From positions 167,020 through 231,019 of the forward strand of contig VGRF01000003.1 of NCBI GenBank assembly GCA_016875395.1: a stretch of DNA of 64,000 nucleotides. The letters run 5' to 3'. Positions 1-8,335 of the stretch are shown piece by piece (the stretch's first letter is position 1; each line of letters starts with the position of its first letter). The position numbers and the translations under genes are program-made. Under the pieces are notes generated by a model, which saw only the letters and a program-made list of their open reading frames with translations, did no database searches and was not told the DNA's origin. The stretch comes from Deltaproteobacteria bacterium (GTDB lineage Bacteria; Myxococcota_A; UBA9160; UBA6930).

Positions 1-84
1 GCGCACCCTCGCGCGGACTCGACGAACGTCCGGAGTGTTGGCGATCTCGCCAGCCCATGACGACCGAGTCCGGAGGCTCCACTC

Positions 85-942
85 GTGAAGCTCGGCGTCT
101 TCTCCTTCAACACGGAGTACACCGTGCGCGCCGACAAGCTCGCGCGTGCAGTGGAAGAGCGCGGCCTCGAGTCGTTCTGGCTGCCGGAGCACACGCACAT
201 CCCGGCGCCACCGGACGGCGTGGTGAAGATGGTCGATGGCCGCGAGCTGCCGCGCGAGTACCGCCACATGGCGGACCCGTTCCTCGGTCTCGCGGCCGCG
301 GCCGCGGCGACGACGAAGCTCGTGCTCGGCACGGCGATCTGCCTCGTGAACCAGCACCACCCGATCTCGCTGGCGAAGCGCGTGGCCACGCTCGATCACC
401 TCAGCGACGGCTGCTTCATCTTCGGCGTCGGCGCGGGCTGGAACGTGGCGGAGATGAACCACCACGGCATCGCGTTCGAGGACCGCTGGCGCCAGCTCAG
501 CGAGCGACTCGATGCCCTGAAAGTGCTCTGGCGTGACGAGCGCGCGCGCTTCGAGGGCGAGTTCGTGCGCTTCGGCGACACCTGGCTCTACCCGAAGCCG
601 CTCCAGCGCCCGCATCCGCCGATCTTGTTAGGGACGCTCGACACGCCGTTCGGCCGCGGCCTCGTCGCGAAGCACGCGGATGCGTGGATGCCGATCGCGC
701 TCAACCTCGAGTACACGAAGAAGAGCCTCGCCGACGTGCGCGAGCGCATGGAGCGAGCGGGGCGCGATCCCGCGAAGCTCGGCATCTCGATGCTGTTCCT
801 CGCCGAGCGAGAGCAGAGTGCAGCCACGCTCGCGCAGGCGCGCGCGATGGGAGAGGAGCGTGCGATCCTGCGGCTCCCCGCCGCGGGCGAGAGCGAGGTG
901 TTGCAAGCGCTGGATCGCTGCGCGCGAATCGGCGTAACGTAG
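85..942 (+). CDS. LLM-class flavin/F420-dependent oxidoreductase
   Basis: A 285-residue luciferase-like (bacterial luciferase-type TIM barrel) oxidoreductase. It starts MKLGVFSFNTEY and has the family pattern of an N-terminal beta strand, a WLPEHTHIP segment and the VLGTAICLVNQHHP region near residues 75-90. Such proteins use F420 or FMN; the short length and the TRADK..GLESFWLPEHTH layout resemble F420-dependent subfamilies. The GTG start at 85 is favoured because GGAGG lies just upstream (73-77). It appears to stand alone, with about 100 bases to the next gene. The substrate is unknown. A second LLM-class protein lies at 8336-9358. Confidence 0.85.
   Translation: MKLGVFSFNTEYTVRADKLARAVEERGLESFWLPEHTHIPAPPDGVVKMVDGRELPREYRHMADPFLGLAAAAAATTKLVLGTAICLVNQHHPISLAKRVATLDHLSDGCFIFGVGAGWNVAEMNHHGIAFEDRWRQLSERLDALKVLWRDERARFEGEFVRFGDTWLYPKPLQRPHPPILLGTLDTPFGRGLVAKHADAWMPIALNLEYTKKSLADVRERMERAGRDPAKLGISMLFLAEREQSAATLAQARAMGEERAILRLPAAGESEVLQALDRCARIGVT
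625..633 (+). repeat. Dispersed nonamer TTGTTAGGG (representative copy)
   Basis: One of nine exact copies in the window. Plus-strand copies begin at 625, 4379, 29836, 44978, 59965 and 62095. Minus-strand copies occupy 34243-34251, 34703-34711 and 62691-62699. Sister form TTGTTACGG begins at 7357, 16808, 19667, 46971 (plus) and occupies 48760-48768 (minus). TTGTTAGG followed by T or C is at 8062-8070, 43051-43059 and 60683-60691 (minus). Near variants: 3522-3529, 6111-6119, 6398-6406, 37600-37608, 41572-41580 and 45689-45697. The function is unknown. Confidence 0.7.
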
Positions 943-1044
943 AAGCAGGTGTAAGCTCCCGGTTGGGCGCTCTCTTGCGTACGCAAGGGGTCGACGGTGC
1001 CTGATCGAGGCAGCACGGGCGATGACGGATTTTAGACGGAGCTG

Positions 1045-3243
1045 TTGCCGGCCCGGTCGCTGACGCGCGTGCTGTACCTGATCACCGGGATTTGCACCGC
1101 GATGGCGCTCGCCTCGCCGTTCCTGACGAAGCAGCCGCTGCCCTTGATCGCGATTTACGGCGCAGTCGCCGCGTCGTGTATCGCGGCGCATCGCCTTGCG
1201 AGAGCGGGTCACCCCGGCCGGGCCGCCGCGGGATTCGTCGTCGTCGGCTGGCTCGCGCAGACGGTCTCCGTGTTCCTGCTGGGCGGCGTCTCCAGCCCCA
1301 GCTTCTCCGCTTCCGTTTCGCTCGTGTTACTGGCGGGGTTGATCTGGAACGAGCGAGCGGCGTTGGCATTCGGAGCTTTGAGTGTCGGAGCCGCAACGGT
1401 CTTCGCCTTCCTACCCCCCGCGTGGCTTCCAAGTCCGCTCGTCGAGCCGGCGCGGTGGCGGTTCTTGGCGGCGCTGCTCGCTCAGATCGTCGTCGTCCTG
1501 CTGTCGCTGCGGCTCGCGACCACGAGCGTTCGGCGCAATCTGGCGCGCGCGCAGGAGAGCTCTCAGGTCGCGCGCGAGGCCACGCGGGCGGCCGAGCGAC
1601 GTGTACGCCAGCAGACGGCGATCGCGCGCCTGGGCACGTTCGCCCTCGCGAGCCGCGACTCCGGCGCGCTGCTCGACGAGTTCGTGAACGAAGTTTCGCG
1701 CACGCTCGGCGCGGAGCTCGTGAAGGTGCTCGAGCTCTCGGACGACGGAGGGCATCTCCTGTTGCGAGCGGGCTTGGGTTGGGACGCGGGCTTGGTCGGG
1801 CAGGCGCGTGTTCCCGTCGGCAAGGATTCGCAGGCCGGCTTCACCCTCGCGTCGCAGATCCCCGTGTTGGTGAGCGACTTGAGCACGGAGCAGCGCTTCA
1901 GTGGGCCGGAGCTGCTCACGAACCATGGTGTGCGGAGCGGCGTGAGCGTCGTGATTCGCGTCGAGGGCAGGACCTACGGGATCCTCGCCGCTCACAGCCG
2001 GCAGCCCGACGCCTTCCGCGACGAAGACGCATTGTTCCTGCAAACCGCCGCGAACCTGCTGTCGACGGCCTTGGGCCGCGAACGACTGGAAGCGAACCTC
2101 GCGCGTCAGGGCCGTCTCGAGGCGCTCGGCAGGCTCGCGGGCGGCGTTGCGCACGACTTCAACAATCTGCTGACCGTGATCCTCGGCTACGCGGATGCGC
2201 TGGGTCAACGCGGCACGCGAATCGATCCCGCGCTCGCGGCGAAGGAGATTCGCGGCGCTGCGGAGCGCGCGGCCGGTTTGACGCGCGATCTGCTCGCGTT
2301 CGCGCGGCAAGTGCCGGGGTTGCCGATCACACTCGACCTGAACGAAATCGTCGCGCGCAGCCTCCGCTTGCTCGAGCGGCTCGTCGGGGAAGACATCCGG
2401 CTTCGGACCCAGTTCGCGGCCGAGCCCTGCCTCGTGCGCGCGGACGCAGGCCAGATCGAGCGCGTGCTGGTCAATCTCGTCATCAACGCGCGAGACGCTC
2501 AGCCGGACGGCGGGGAGATCGCGATCGCGACACGGCGCTGCACGGAAGGGGCGCGCGCCAGCGTGAGGCTGATCGTTACGGATCGCGGCTCCGGGATGGC
2601 GCCCCACGTGCTGGCGCATGCGTTCGAGCCATTCTTCACGACGAAAGGCGGCGGAGCGGGCAGCGGGCTCGGGCTCGCGACGGTCTACGGAGTCGTTCAA
2701 CAACTCGGCGGCGAGGTCTCTGCCACCAGCGAGCTCGGTGCCGGAACCCAGATCACGATCGACCTGCCGTTGGCGACGGAGGCGCGACGAGAGCTCGAAG
2801 GCGACGCACCCGCGGAGGCGAGCGCCGTGCGCGCTGGGACCGGCGAGACGGTCTTGGCGGTCGAGGACGATGCCGAGCTGCGCGTCCTGCTCGTCGAGTC
2901 GCTCGAGCGAGCGGGGTACGTGGTGCTCGCCGCGGCAGACGGACTCGCCGCGATCTCCCTCATCGAGAGTCATCCCGGCCCGATCGACGCGCTGATCACC
3001 GACATCGTGATGCCCGGAGCGAGCGGCTTCGACGTCGCCGCGCGAGTGCGCGAGCGGCGACCGAACGCGCGCGTCCTCTACATGTCCGGGTACGTCGGAC
3101 ACGACGGCTCGCTCGCCGAGGTCGAGCGGCCCGATGTCACGTTCGTCGCAAACCCGTTCCGCATGCGCGATCTCACGGCCGCCTTGGGCAAGACGCTTGC
3201 GCGCGGAGCTCCGGTCTCAGCTTCGCCAGCTCGCGGCGTGTGA
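1045..3243 (+). CDS. Membrane hybrid sensor histidine kinase with C-terminal receiver
   Basis: A 732-residue hybrid kinase. Residues 1-160 hold about five hydrophobic segments, followed by a coiled linker (165-195) and a GAF-like sensor (about 200-345). The HisKA H-box contains GGVAHDFNN with His370 as the phosphoacceptor. The HATPase has an N-box around NLVINARDA (477-485), DRGSGM and GSGLGLATVYG. The receiver (about 600-725) has its acceptor at Asp653 in ALITDIVMPG. The receiver's usual Lys before the conserved Pro-Phe is Asn703 (FVANPF), an atypical feature. The TTG start at 1045 follows a GGAG; a later GTG is possible. No response regulator with an output domain is adjacent, so its target is unknown. 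Confidence 0.9.
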   Translation: MPARSLTRVLYLITGICTAMALASPFLTKQPLPLIAIYGAVAASCIAAHRLARAGHPGRAAAGFVVVGWLAQTVSVFLLGGVSSPSFSASVSLVLLAGLIWNERAALAFGALSVGAATVFAFLPPAWLPSPLVEPARWRFLAALLAQIVVVLLSLRLATTSVRRNLARAQESSQVAREATRAAERRVRQQTAIARLGTFALASRDSGALLDEFVNEVSRTLGAELVKVLELSDDGGHLLLRAGLGWDAGLVGQARVPVGKDSQAGFTLASQIPVLVSDLSTEQRFSGPELLTNHGVRSGVSVVIRVEGRTYGILAAHSRQPDAFRDEDALFLQTAANLLSTALGRERLEANLARQGRLEALGRLAGGVAHDFNNLLTVILGYADALGQRGTRIDPALAAKEIRGAAERAAGLTRDLLAFARQVPGLPITLDLNEIVARSLRLLERLVGEDIRLRTQFAAEPCLVRADAGQIERVLVNLVINARDAQPDGGEIAIATRRCTEGARASVRLIVTDRGSGMAPHVLAHAFEPFFTTKGGGAGSGLGLATVYGVVQQLGGEVSATSELGAGTQITIDLPLATEARRELEGDAPAEASAVRAGTGETVLAVEDDAELRVLLVESLERAGYVVLAAADGLAAISLIESHPGPIDALITDIVMPGASGFDVAARVRERRPNARVLYMSGYVGHDGSLAEVERPDVTFVANPFRMRDLTAALGKTLARGAPVSASPARGV

Positions 3244-3250
3244 GCTCACC

Positions 3251-3313
3251 TCAGGGCGCGAGGAAGCCGCCGTCGACCGGCAGCGTCCCCCCCCGCGCGA
3301 TGACGTCCGCCCT
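3251..3313 (-). pseudogene. Short remnant of an SDR C-terminus
   Basis: On the minus strand about 20 codons read GGTLPVDGGFLAP then TGA (3251-3253). This is the typical extreme C-terminus of a short-chain dehydrogenase. Reading upstream in the same frame meets a TAG at 3314-3316, and no SDR core follows. It looks like the stub of a deleted SDR gene left between the kinase and the BVMO. The match is very short, so chance cannot be excluded. Confidence 0.35.
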
Positions 3314-3382
3314 CTACGCCCTCCGCGAGCGAGGCGGCATGCTGCCGCGTGCGAGGCGATGCGGGGAACGGTGCGTTGCAAC

Positions 3383-3388
3383 TAACGT
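3383..3388 (+). promoter_or_regulatory. Putative -10 element (TAACGT)
   Basis: TAACGT lies 23 bases upstream of the ATG at 3412, the same spacing seen for TA-N3-T hexamers in front of several other genes in this window. No convincing -35 element is visible. Confidence 0.3.
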
Positions 3389-3411
3389 CGCGCGTCCATC
3401 GGGGAGTCGAG

Positions 3412-5067
3412 ATGAGCAGCACTTCGGCAGCGCCGCGCGACGCTGGCGCGCGCTTCGACGTGATCGTCGTGGGCGCGGGCTTCGCGGGCATGTACCTCCT
3501 CTACCGCCTGCGGCAGATGGGCCTAACAGCTCGCGTGTACGAAGCCGGCACGAGCGTGGGCGGAACTTGGTATTGGAACCGCTACCCCGGCGCGCGCTGC
3601 GACGCCGAGAGCCTCGCCTACTCCTACTCGTTCTCGCGCGAGCTCGAGCAGGAGTGGGAGTGGACCGAGCGCTACGCGACGCAGCCCGAGATCCTGAAGT
3701 ACGCCGAGCACGTGGCCGAGCGTTTCGACCTGAAGCGCGACATGCGCTTCGAGACGCGCGTCACCAGAGCGAGCTTCGACGACGCGCGCGCCGAGTGGAG
3801 CGTCGAGACCGATCGCGGCGATCGCGCGATCGCGAAGTTCTGCGTGATGGCGACGGGCTGCCTGTCGGTCCCGCAGGAGCCGAACATCCCGGGCCTGCGC
3901 GACTTCTCGCGCGAGATGCACTGGGCGAGCCGCTGGCCCCATCACGAGGTGCGCTACGAGAACAAGCGCGTCGGCGTGATCGGCACCGGCTCCTCCGCGA
4001 TCCAGGCGATTCCGGTGATCGCCGAGACCGCGGGCCACCTCACCGTCTTCCAGCGCACGCCGAACTTCAGCGTGCCCGCGGTGAACGCGCCGCTCGACCC
4101 GGAGTTCGCGCGCGCCTTCAAGCGCAACTATCCGCAGCACCGCCAGAACTACCGGCTCGGCCTGAGCGGCGGCTTCGGCGACCTCACGATCGAGCCGCAG
4201 CCCACCGTGCCCGCGTTCGAGACGTCGGTGGGCAAGAGCGAGGCCGAGCTGCGCGCCGCCTTGGAGCGGAGCTGGCGGAGCGGCGGCGCGCGCTTCTGCG
4301 GGACGATCCTCGACACGCTCGCGAACGAAGACACGAACCGCTTCGTCGCGAGCTACGTGCACGAGAAGATCCGCTCGATTGTTAGGGACCCGGCCACCGC
4401 GGAAGCGCTCTGCCCGACCTCGCACCCGATCGGCACGAAGCGCATCTGCGTCGATATCGGTTACTTCGAGACGTACAACCGCCCGAACGTGAAGCTCGTC
4501 GACATCGCGAAGCACCCGATCGAGCGCATCACCGCGACGGGCATCCAGATCCAGGGCGGCGAATTCCACGAGCTCGACATGCTGGTGATGGCGACCGGCT
4601 TCGACGCGATGACCGGCGCGCTCGCACGCATCGACATCCGCGGCGCGGGCGGCGCGAAGCTCAGCGACGCGTGGGCGGCGGGCCCGAAGACTTACCTCGG
4701 CATCGGCAGCGTGGGCTTCCCGAATCTGTTCATGATCACCGGCCCAGGCAGCCCCTCGGTGCTCAGCAACATGCTCGTCTCGATCGAGCAGCACGTGGAC
4801 TGGACGCTCGCCTGCATCGACTGGATGCGGCAGCGCGGCTTCGCGCGCATCGAGGCGAAGCCCGAGGCGCAGGAGCAGTGGGTCGCGCACGTGAACGAAG
4901 TCGCGAACGGGACGCTCATGCCGAGAGCCGCGAGCTGGTACATGGGCGCGAACATCCCCGGCAAGCCGCGCGTGTTCATGCCCTACGCCGCGGGGGTCGG
5001 CGTCTACCGCGAGATCTGCGATCGCGTGGCAAAGAATGGGTACGAGGGGTTTGCGTTCGGGGGCTGA
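3412..5067 (+). CDS. Baeyer-Villiger-type flavin monooxygenase
   Basis: A 551-residue class B flavoprotein monooxygenase. It has an FAD Rossmann motif GAGFAG (21-26), the family's GGTWYWNRYPGARCD segment (50-64) and a second dinucleotide motif GTGSSA (191-196) for NADPH. Known BVMOs turn ketones into esters or lactones with NADPH and O2. The BVMO fingerprint FxGxxxHxxxWP is altered here to F165-S-R-E-M-H-W-A-S-R-W-P176: Gly is Arg and the His sits one position early. Activity could therefore differ from classical BVMOs. ATG 3412 is chosen over an upstream in-frame start because GGGGAG lies 6-7 bases before it. It is convergent with the unknown gene at 5078. Confidence 0.88.
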   Translation: MSSTSAAPRDAGARFDVIVVGAGFAGMYLLYRLRQMGLTARVYEAGTSVGGTWYWNRYPGARCDAESLAYSYSFSRELEQEWEWTERYATQPEILKYAEHVAERFDLKRDMRFETRVTRASFDDARAEWSVETDRGDRAIAKFCVMATGCLSVPQEPNIPGLRDFSREMHWASRWPHHEVRYENKRVGVIGTGSSAIQAIPVIAETAGHLTVFQRTPNFSVPAVNAPLDPEFARAFKRNYPQHRQNYRLGLSGGFGDLTIEPQPTVPAFETSVGKSEAELRAALERSWRSGGARFCGTILDTLANEDTNRFVASYVHEKIRSIVRDPATAEALCPTSHPIGTKRICVDIGYFETYNRPNVKLVDIAKHPIERITATGIQIQGGEFHELDMLVMATGFDAMTGALARIDIRGAGGAKLSDAWAAGPKTYLGIGSVGFPNLFMITGPGSPSVLSNMLVSIEQHVDWTLACIDWMRQRGFARIEAKPEAQEQWVAHVNEVANGTLMPRAASWYMGANIPGKPRVFMPYAAGVGVYREICDRVAKNGYEGFAFGG

Positions 5068-5077
5068 GAGAGGGCGA

Positions 5078-5710
5078 TTACGGCTTGGGGACCTTCGTCA
5101 GGCTCATCGCGACGGGTCCGCCTTTGCCGAGGATCGACACGCTCCCGCTCCTGGTGCTCTTCAAACCCAGCGATGCGCCAGCCGTGAGGAACCCGACGAT
5201 CCCCGACGCTTTCCCGGAGATCTCGAAAGAGCTCTTCTTCTTCTCCGATGCCACGAAGGCGAACTCCGACGCGACGTAGACCTCCGTCACGATCCTCCAC
5301 TCCTTGAAGTTGAACTTCGGGAGCCTTTGCACGGCCTCGAGGACTTCGGCGAGGTTCTCGATGTGCGCGCCCTGCAGAACCGGGGTCTTGAGCACGTACT
5401 CGAACTCGCCGCCGAACTCGTACCTCACGCTCGCGTCGGCGGCGAGATCGAGCGCCGCGCTGCTCGGCAGCTCGGCGCCGGCCTGGAAGATTCGCTCTTT
5501 CGTTCCGCTCGATACGAAGTCGAGCGACATGTCCTGGAACGGCTCCGGGTCGAAGCCGACGCCGAGCCTCGCGAGCTTCGTCATCTGTTGGAAGCCATCT
5601 CCTTTCGGTCGCAGCACGTCACCGAGGTCGAATGCGGTGCCGGGCAGGTAGACCGCCCGCGCGCCGAGCTTGCTCTTCATCTGCTTGCTGAGTCGCTCCT
5701 CCACCGACAT
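5078..5710 (-). CDS. Uncharacterised protein, predicted beta-rich
   Basis: 210 residues, not recognised. The start at 5710 follows a very strong GGAAAGGAGGG site; an upstream in-frame ATG at 5782 lacks one. It has no signal peptide or clear membrane helix. Visible traits are an N-terminal amphipathic stretch rich in Lys, a YLPGTAFDLGDVLRP segment (about 19-33), and a C-terminal half of alternating hydrophobic/polar residues (RIVTEVYVASEFAFVASEK, then a Gly-rich IVGFLTAGASLGL). This arrangement vaguely recalls the N-terminal pore-forming domain of gasdermins, but I cannot show homology and no protease gene is adjacent. Treat the function as unknown. Confidence 0.75.
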   Translation of the reverse strand: MSVEERLSKQMKSKLGARAVYLPGTAFDLGDVLRPKGDGFQQMTKLARLGVGFDPEPFQDMSLDFVSSGTKERIFQAGAELPSSAALDLAADASVRYEFGGEFEYVLKTPVLQGAHIENLAEVLEAVQRLPKFNFKEWRIVTEVYVASEFAFVASEKKKSSFEISGKASGIVGFLTAGASLGLKSTRSGSVSILGKGGPVAMSLTKVPKP

Positions 5711-5817
5711 CGAGTCCCTCCTTTCCGTGGGTGACCCAGAGACTTGCGCAGCCTCGGTCGCTATGGAAATGAACGAGTTCACAGCTCTCGACCGGACGAA
5801 TCATGGAGGCCTCCACG

Positions 5818-6270
5818 ATGCGCGCCCACCTCCTATGGGGGATCGCCTTGGCTCTGACTGGCATGGGAGCCGTCGCCCTCGTGCGCGGCCCTGCCGAGCT
5901 CGCGAACGCGCCGGTGCGCTGGATTCTGCGTTCGCCGCTGCACGGCGTGTTCAGCTCGCAGGTCCTTCTGCTCGAGCTGACTTCTCGCGACAGCCGGAAG
6001 CCCTACGTGATTCCGGTGAACTATGTCGAGCGCGGTGACGCGCTGCTGGTCGGCAGCGACTTCGATTGGTGGCGCGATCTCGAGGTAGAGCCGCGCGTGC
6101 GCGTCGAGCTCCGTAACAGCCTGCCTCGCACGGTGAGCGCGCGCATCGTGCGAGATGCCGCCGAGGCTGACGCGGGCTGGCGCGCGCTACGGCCGAGCTC
6201 CTGGGAGAGCGCGGTCGCGAGAGGCGCGGTGCTGATCGAGATCGCGCTCGAAGAAGCACCTGCCCCGTGA
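5818..6270 (+). CDS. Membrane-anchored DDN/nitroreductase-like deazaflavin-family protein
   Basis: 150 residues with an N-terminal hydrophobic segment (LLWGIALALTGMGAVAL). The rest resembles the small split-barrel DDN family (F420H2-dependent nitroreductase/quinone reductase fold): a TSRDSRKPYVIPVNYVERGDALLVGSD core, then WWRDLEVEPRVRVEL. Start 5818 is preferred because GGAGG sits 7-8 bases upstream; an ATG at 5803 is also in frame. It is divergent from the gene at 5078. Similar proteins occur at 39477 and 52364. Cofactor binding is inferred from the family, not shown. Confidence 0.65.
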   Translation: MRAHLLWGIALALTGMGAVALVRGPAELANAPVRWILRSPLHGVFSSQVLLLELTSRDSRKPYVIPVNYVERGDALLVGSDFDWWRDLEVEPRVRVELRNSLPRTVSARIVRDAAEADAGWRALRPSSWESAVARGAVLIEIALEEAPAP

Positions 6271-6344
6271 ATGCGATCGTGCGCGGATCCACGGGAGTGA
6301 TCAGCTCCGGCGCGCTGCGCGAGTCGCTGCTCGTCCGATCTCGC

Positions 6345-6350
6345 TAGCGT
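6345..6350 (+). promoter_or_regulatory. Putative -10 element (TAGCGT)
   Basis: TA-N3-T hexamer 27 bases upstream of the ATG at 6378; no clear -35 element. It would drive the BVMO-VOC pair. Confidence 0.3.
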
Positions 6351-6377
6351 GGCCGCTCACCCACTCGCGAGACCTCG

Positions 6378-7856
6378 ATGACCGCCGCCGCGCCCGCCCC
6401 TAACACCTCCCTGCCCGCCCACACCACCGTGCTCGTGATCGGCGCCGGCCCCGGCGGCATCTGCTCGGGCATCACGCTCGCGCGCGCGGGCATCACGGAC
6501 TTCGTGATCGTCGAGAAGGCCGCGGGCGTCGGCGGCACCTGGTGGCACAACCGCTACCCCGGCGCCGAGTGTGACGTGATGTCGCACCTCTACTCGTTCT
6601 CGTTCGAGCCGAAGGCCGACTGGTCGCGCCCGTACTCGGGACAGGCGGAGATTCGCGACTACGTGGAGCACGTCGCGCGCAAGCACGGGATGCTCCCGCA
6701 CTGCCACTTCGACACCGAGGTGAAGACGCTGCGCTGGGACGAGCGCGCGGCACTCTGGCGCGCAGCGTTCGCGGACGGACGCGCGCTCACGGCGCGCTTC
6801 GTGATCAGCGCGATCGGCATGTTCAACGACATCGCGCTGCCCGACATCGCGGGCCTCGACGACTTCGCGGGCACGCTGTTCCACACCGCGCGCTGGAAGG
6901 ACGGGCACGACCTGACGGGTGAGCGCGTCGCGCTGATCGGCAGCGCGGCGAGCGCGGTGCAGACCGCCCCCGAGATCGCGCCCATCGTCGCGCGCCTCGA
7001 CCTCTACCAGCGCACGCCGCAGTGGGTCGTTCCGAAGAAGGACACGCCGTTCACCGAGGCCGAGCTCGCGCACTTTCGCGCGAACCCCGACGCGGTGAAG
7101 GCGATGCGCGACGAGATCTACAGGGAGATCGAAGCGTTCGTGCTCTTCCAGGATCCACAGGCCGTCGCCGCTTCGGAGGAGGCAGGCCGGCAGAACCTGC
7201 TCGCGGTGAACGATCCCGAGCTGCGCCGCCGCCTCACGCCCGATTGGCGCTACGGCTGTCGGCGCCCGCTGCTCTCGAACCTCTACTACCCGATCTTCAA
7301 CCGCCCGAACGTGCACCTCGTCGACTGCGGCATCGAGCGCATCGTTCCAGCTGGGGTTGTTACGGCGCGCGGCGAGCTGCGCGAGGTCGACACGATCATC
7401 CTCGCCACCGGCTTCGAGACGACGCGCTACCTGAGCGCGCTCGACGTCGCGGGCCGCGGTGGCGTGCACATCCAGGACGCGTGGCAGGACGGCGCGATCG
7501 CTTATCAGGGAATCACCACGAGCGGCTTCCCGAACTTGTTCATGATCTACGGCCCCAACACCAACAACAACTCGCTGATTACGATGCTCGAGCTCGAGAG
7601 CGACTACGCGGTGCGCGCGATCCGCCGCGTGCTGGACGCGAAGCTCGCTTGGATCGACGTGAAGCCGAGCGCGATGGCCGCCTACAACGAGCAGCTGCAG
7701 AAGGACATCGCGGGCATCACGGTGTGGCGCAGCGACTGCCGCGGCTACTACCGCGCGCCGTCGGGCCGCATCGTCACGCAGTTCCCATACACGATGACGA
7801 CCTATGAGCGCATGCTCGCGGTGAACGACGCCGCGAGCTACGAGGAGGCGCGATGA
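6378..7856 (+). CDS. Baeyer-Villiger-type flavin monooxygenase
   Basis: A 492-residue flavoprotein monooxygenase. FAD motif GAGPGG (22-27) is followed by GGTWWHNRYPGAECD. The BVMO fingerprint is well kept as F163-A-G-T-L-F-H-T-A-R-W173, with Lys in place of the final Pro. A second nucleotide-binding region begins near ALIGSA (186-191). It is expected to oxygenate ketones or similar substrates with NADPH and O2. Its stop overlaps the start of the downstream VOC gene (ATGA), so the two are co-translated and probably act on one substrate. It is distinct in sequence and fingerprint from the enzyme at 3412. Confidence 0.9.
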   Translation: MTAAAPAPNTSLPAHTTVLVIGAGPGGICSGITLARAGITDFVIVEKAAGVGGTWWHNRYPGAECDVMSHLYSFSFEPKADWSRPYSGQAEIRDYVEHVARKHGMLPHCHFDTEVKTLRWDERAALWRAAFADGRALTARFVISAIGMFNDIALPDIAGLDDFAGTLFHTARWKDGHDLTGERVALIGSAASAVQTAPEIAPIVARLDLYQRTPQWVVPKKDTPFTEAELAHFRANPDAVKAMRDEIYREIEAFVLFQDPQAVAASEEAGRQNLLAVNDPELRRRLTPDWRYGCRRPLLSNLYYPIFNRPNVHLVDCGIERIVPAGVVTARGELREVDTIILATGFETTRYLSALDVAGRGGVHIQDAWQDGAIAYQGITTSGFPNLFMIYGPNTNNNSLITMLELESDYAVRAIRRVLDAKLAWIDVKPSAMAAYNEQLQKDIAGITVWRSDCRGYYRAPSGRIVTQFPYTMTTYERMLAVNDAASYEEAR

Positions 7857-8326
7857 AACAGATCGCCCCGGTCGAGGCCGGCATCGCGGTCGAAGATCTC
7901 GACCGCATGCACGCGTTCTACACACGCGCGCTCGGCTGCCACGAAGTGCGACGCGCCGAGATCCCCGCAGCGCTGAGCAGCGCGATCACGCTCGCGCGCG
8001 ACGGCTACACGTGCGTGTGGCTCAAGACGCCCGGCGGCGAAACGATCAAGCTGATGCGCCCACCTAACAAGCCCGCCGCGAGCGGCGCGCCCGCGCTGCT
8101 GACCGAGCGCCGCGGCATCGCGTACCTCACGTTCTACTGCGACGCGATCGGCGAGGTGCTCGCGCGCTGCGAAGCCGCCGGCGCGACGCTTCGCTCCGAT
8201 CGCGCGCTGATTCAAGGCGAGCGCCCGGTGAAGCTCTGCTTCCTCGCCGATCCCGAAGGCAACGTGATCGAGCTCGTCGAGCCGCAGGACCTCGCGAGCT
8301 TCCGCCCGGACATCGCGAAGCGCTGA
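7853..8326 (+). CDS. VOC (glyoxalase/dioxygenase fold) family protein
   Basis: 157 residues with the paired beta-alpha-beta-beta-beta layout of the vicinal oxygen chelate fold. The N-terminal IAVEDLDRMHAFYTRALGC and C-terminal FLADPEGNVIELVEP strands are the hallmark segments, and that final Glu is a usual metal ligand position. It overlaps the upstream BVMO gene by four bases. A role in the same pathway, for example isomerising or cleaving an oxygenated product, is inference only. Convergent with the LLM gene at 8336. Confidence 0.82.
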   Translation: MKQIAPVEAGIAVEDLDRMHAFYTRALGCHEVRRAEIPAALSSAITLARDGYTCVWLKTPGGETIKLMRPPNKPAASGAPALLTERRGIAYLTFYCDAIGEVLARCEAAGATLRSDRALIQGERPVKLCFLADPEGNVIELVEPQDLASFRPDIAKR

Positions 8327-8335
8327 GCGCTCGCG

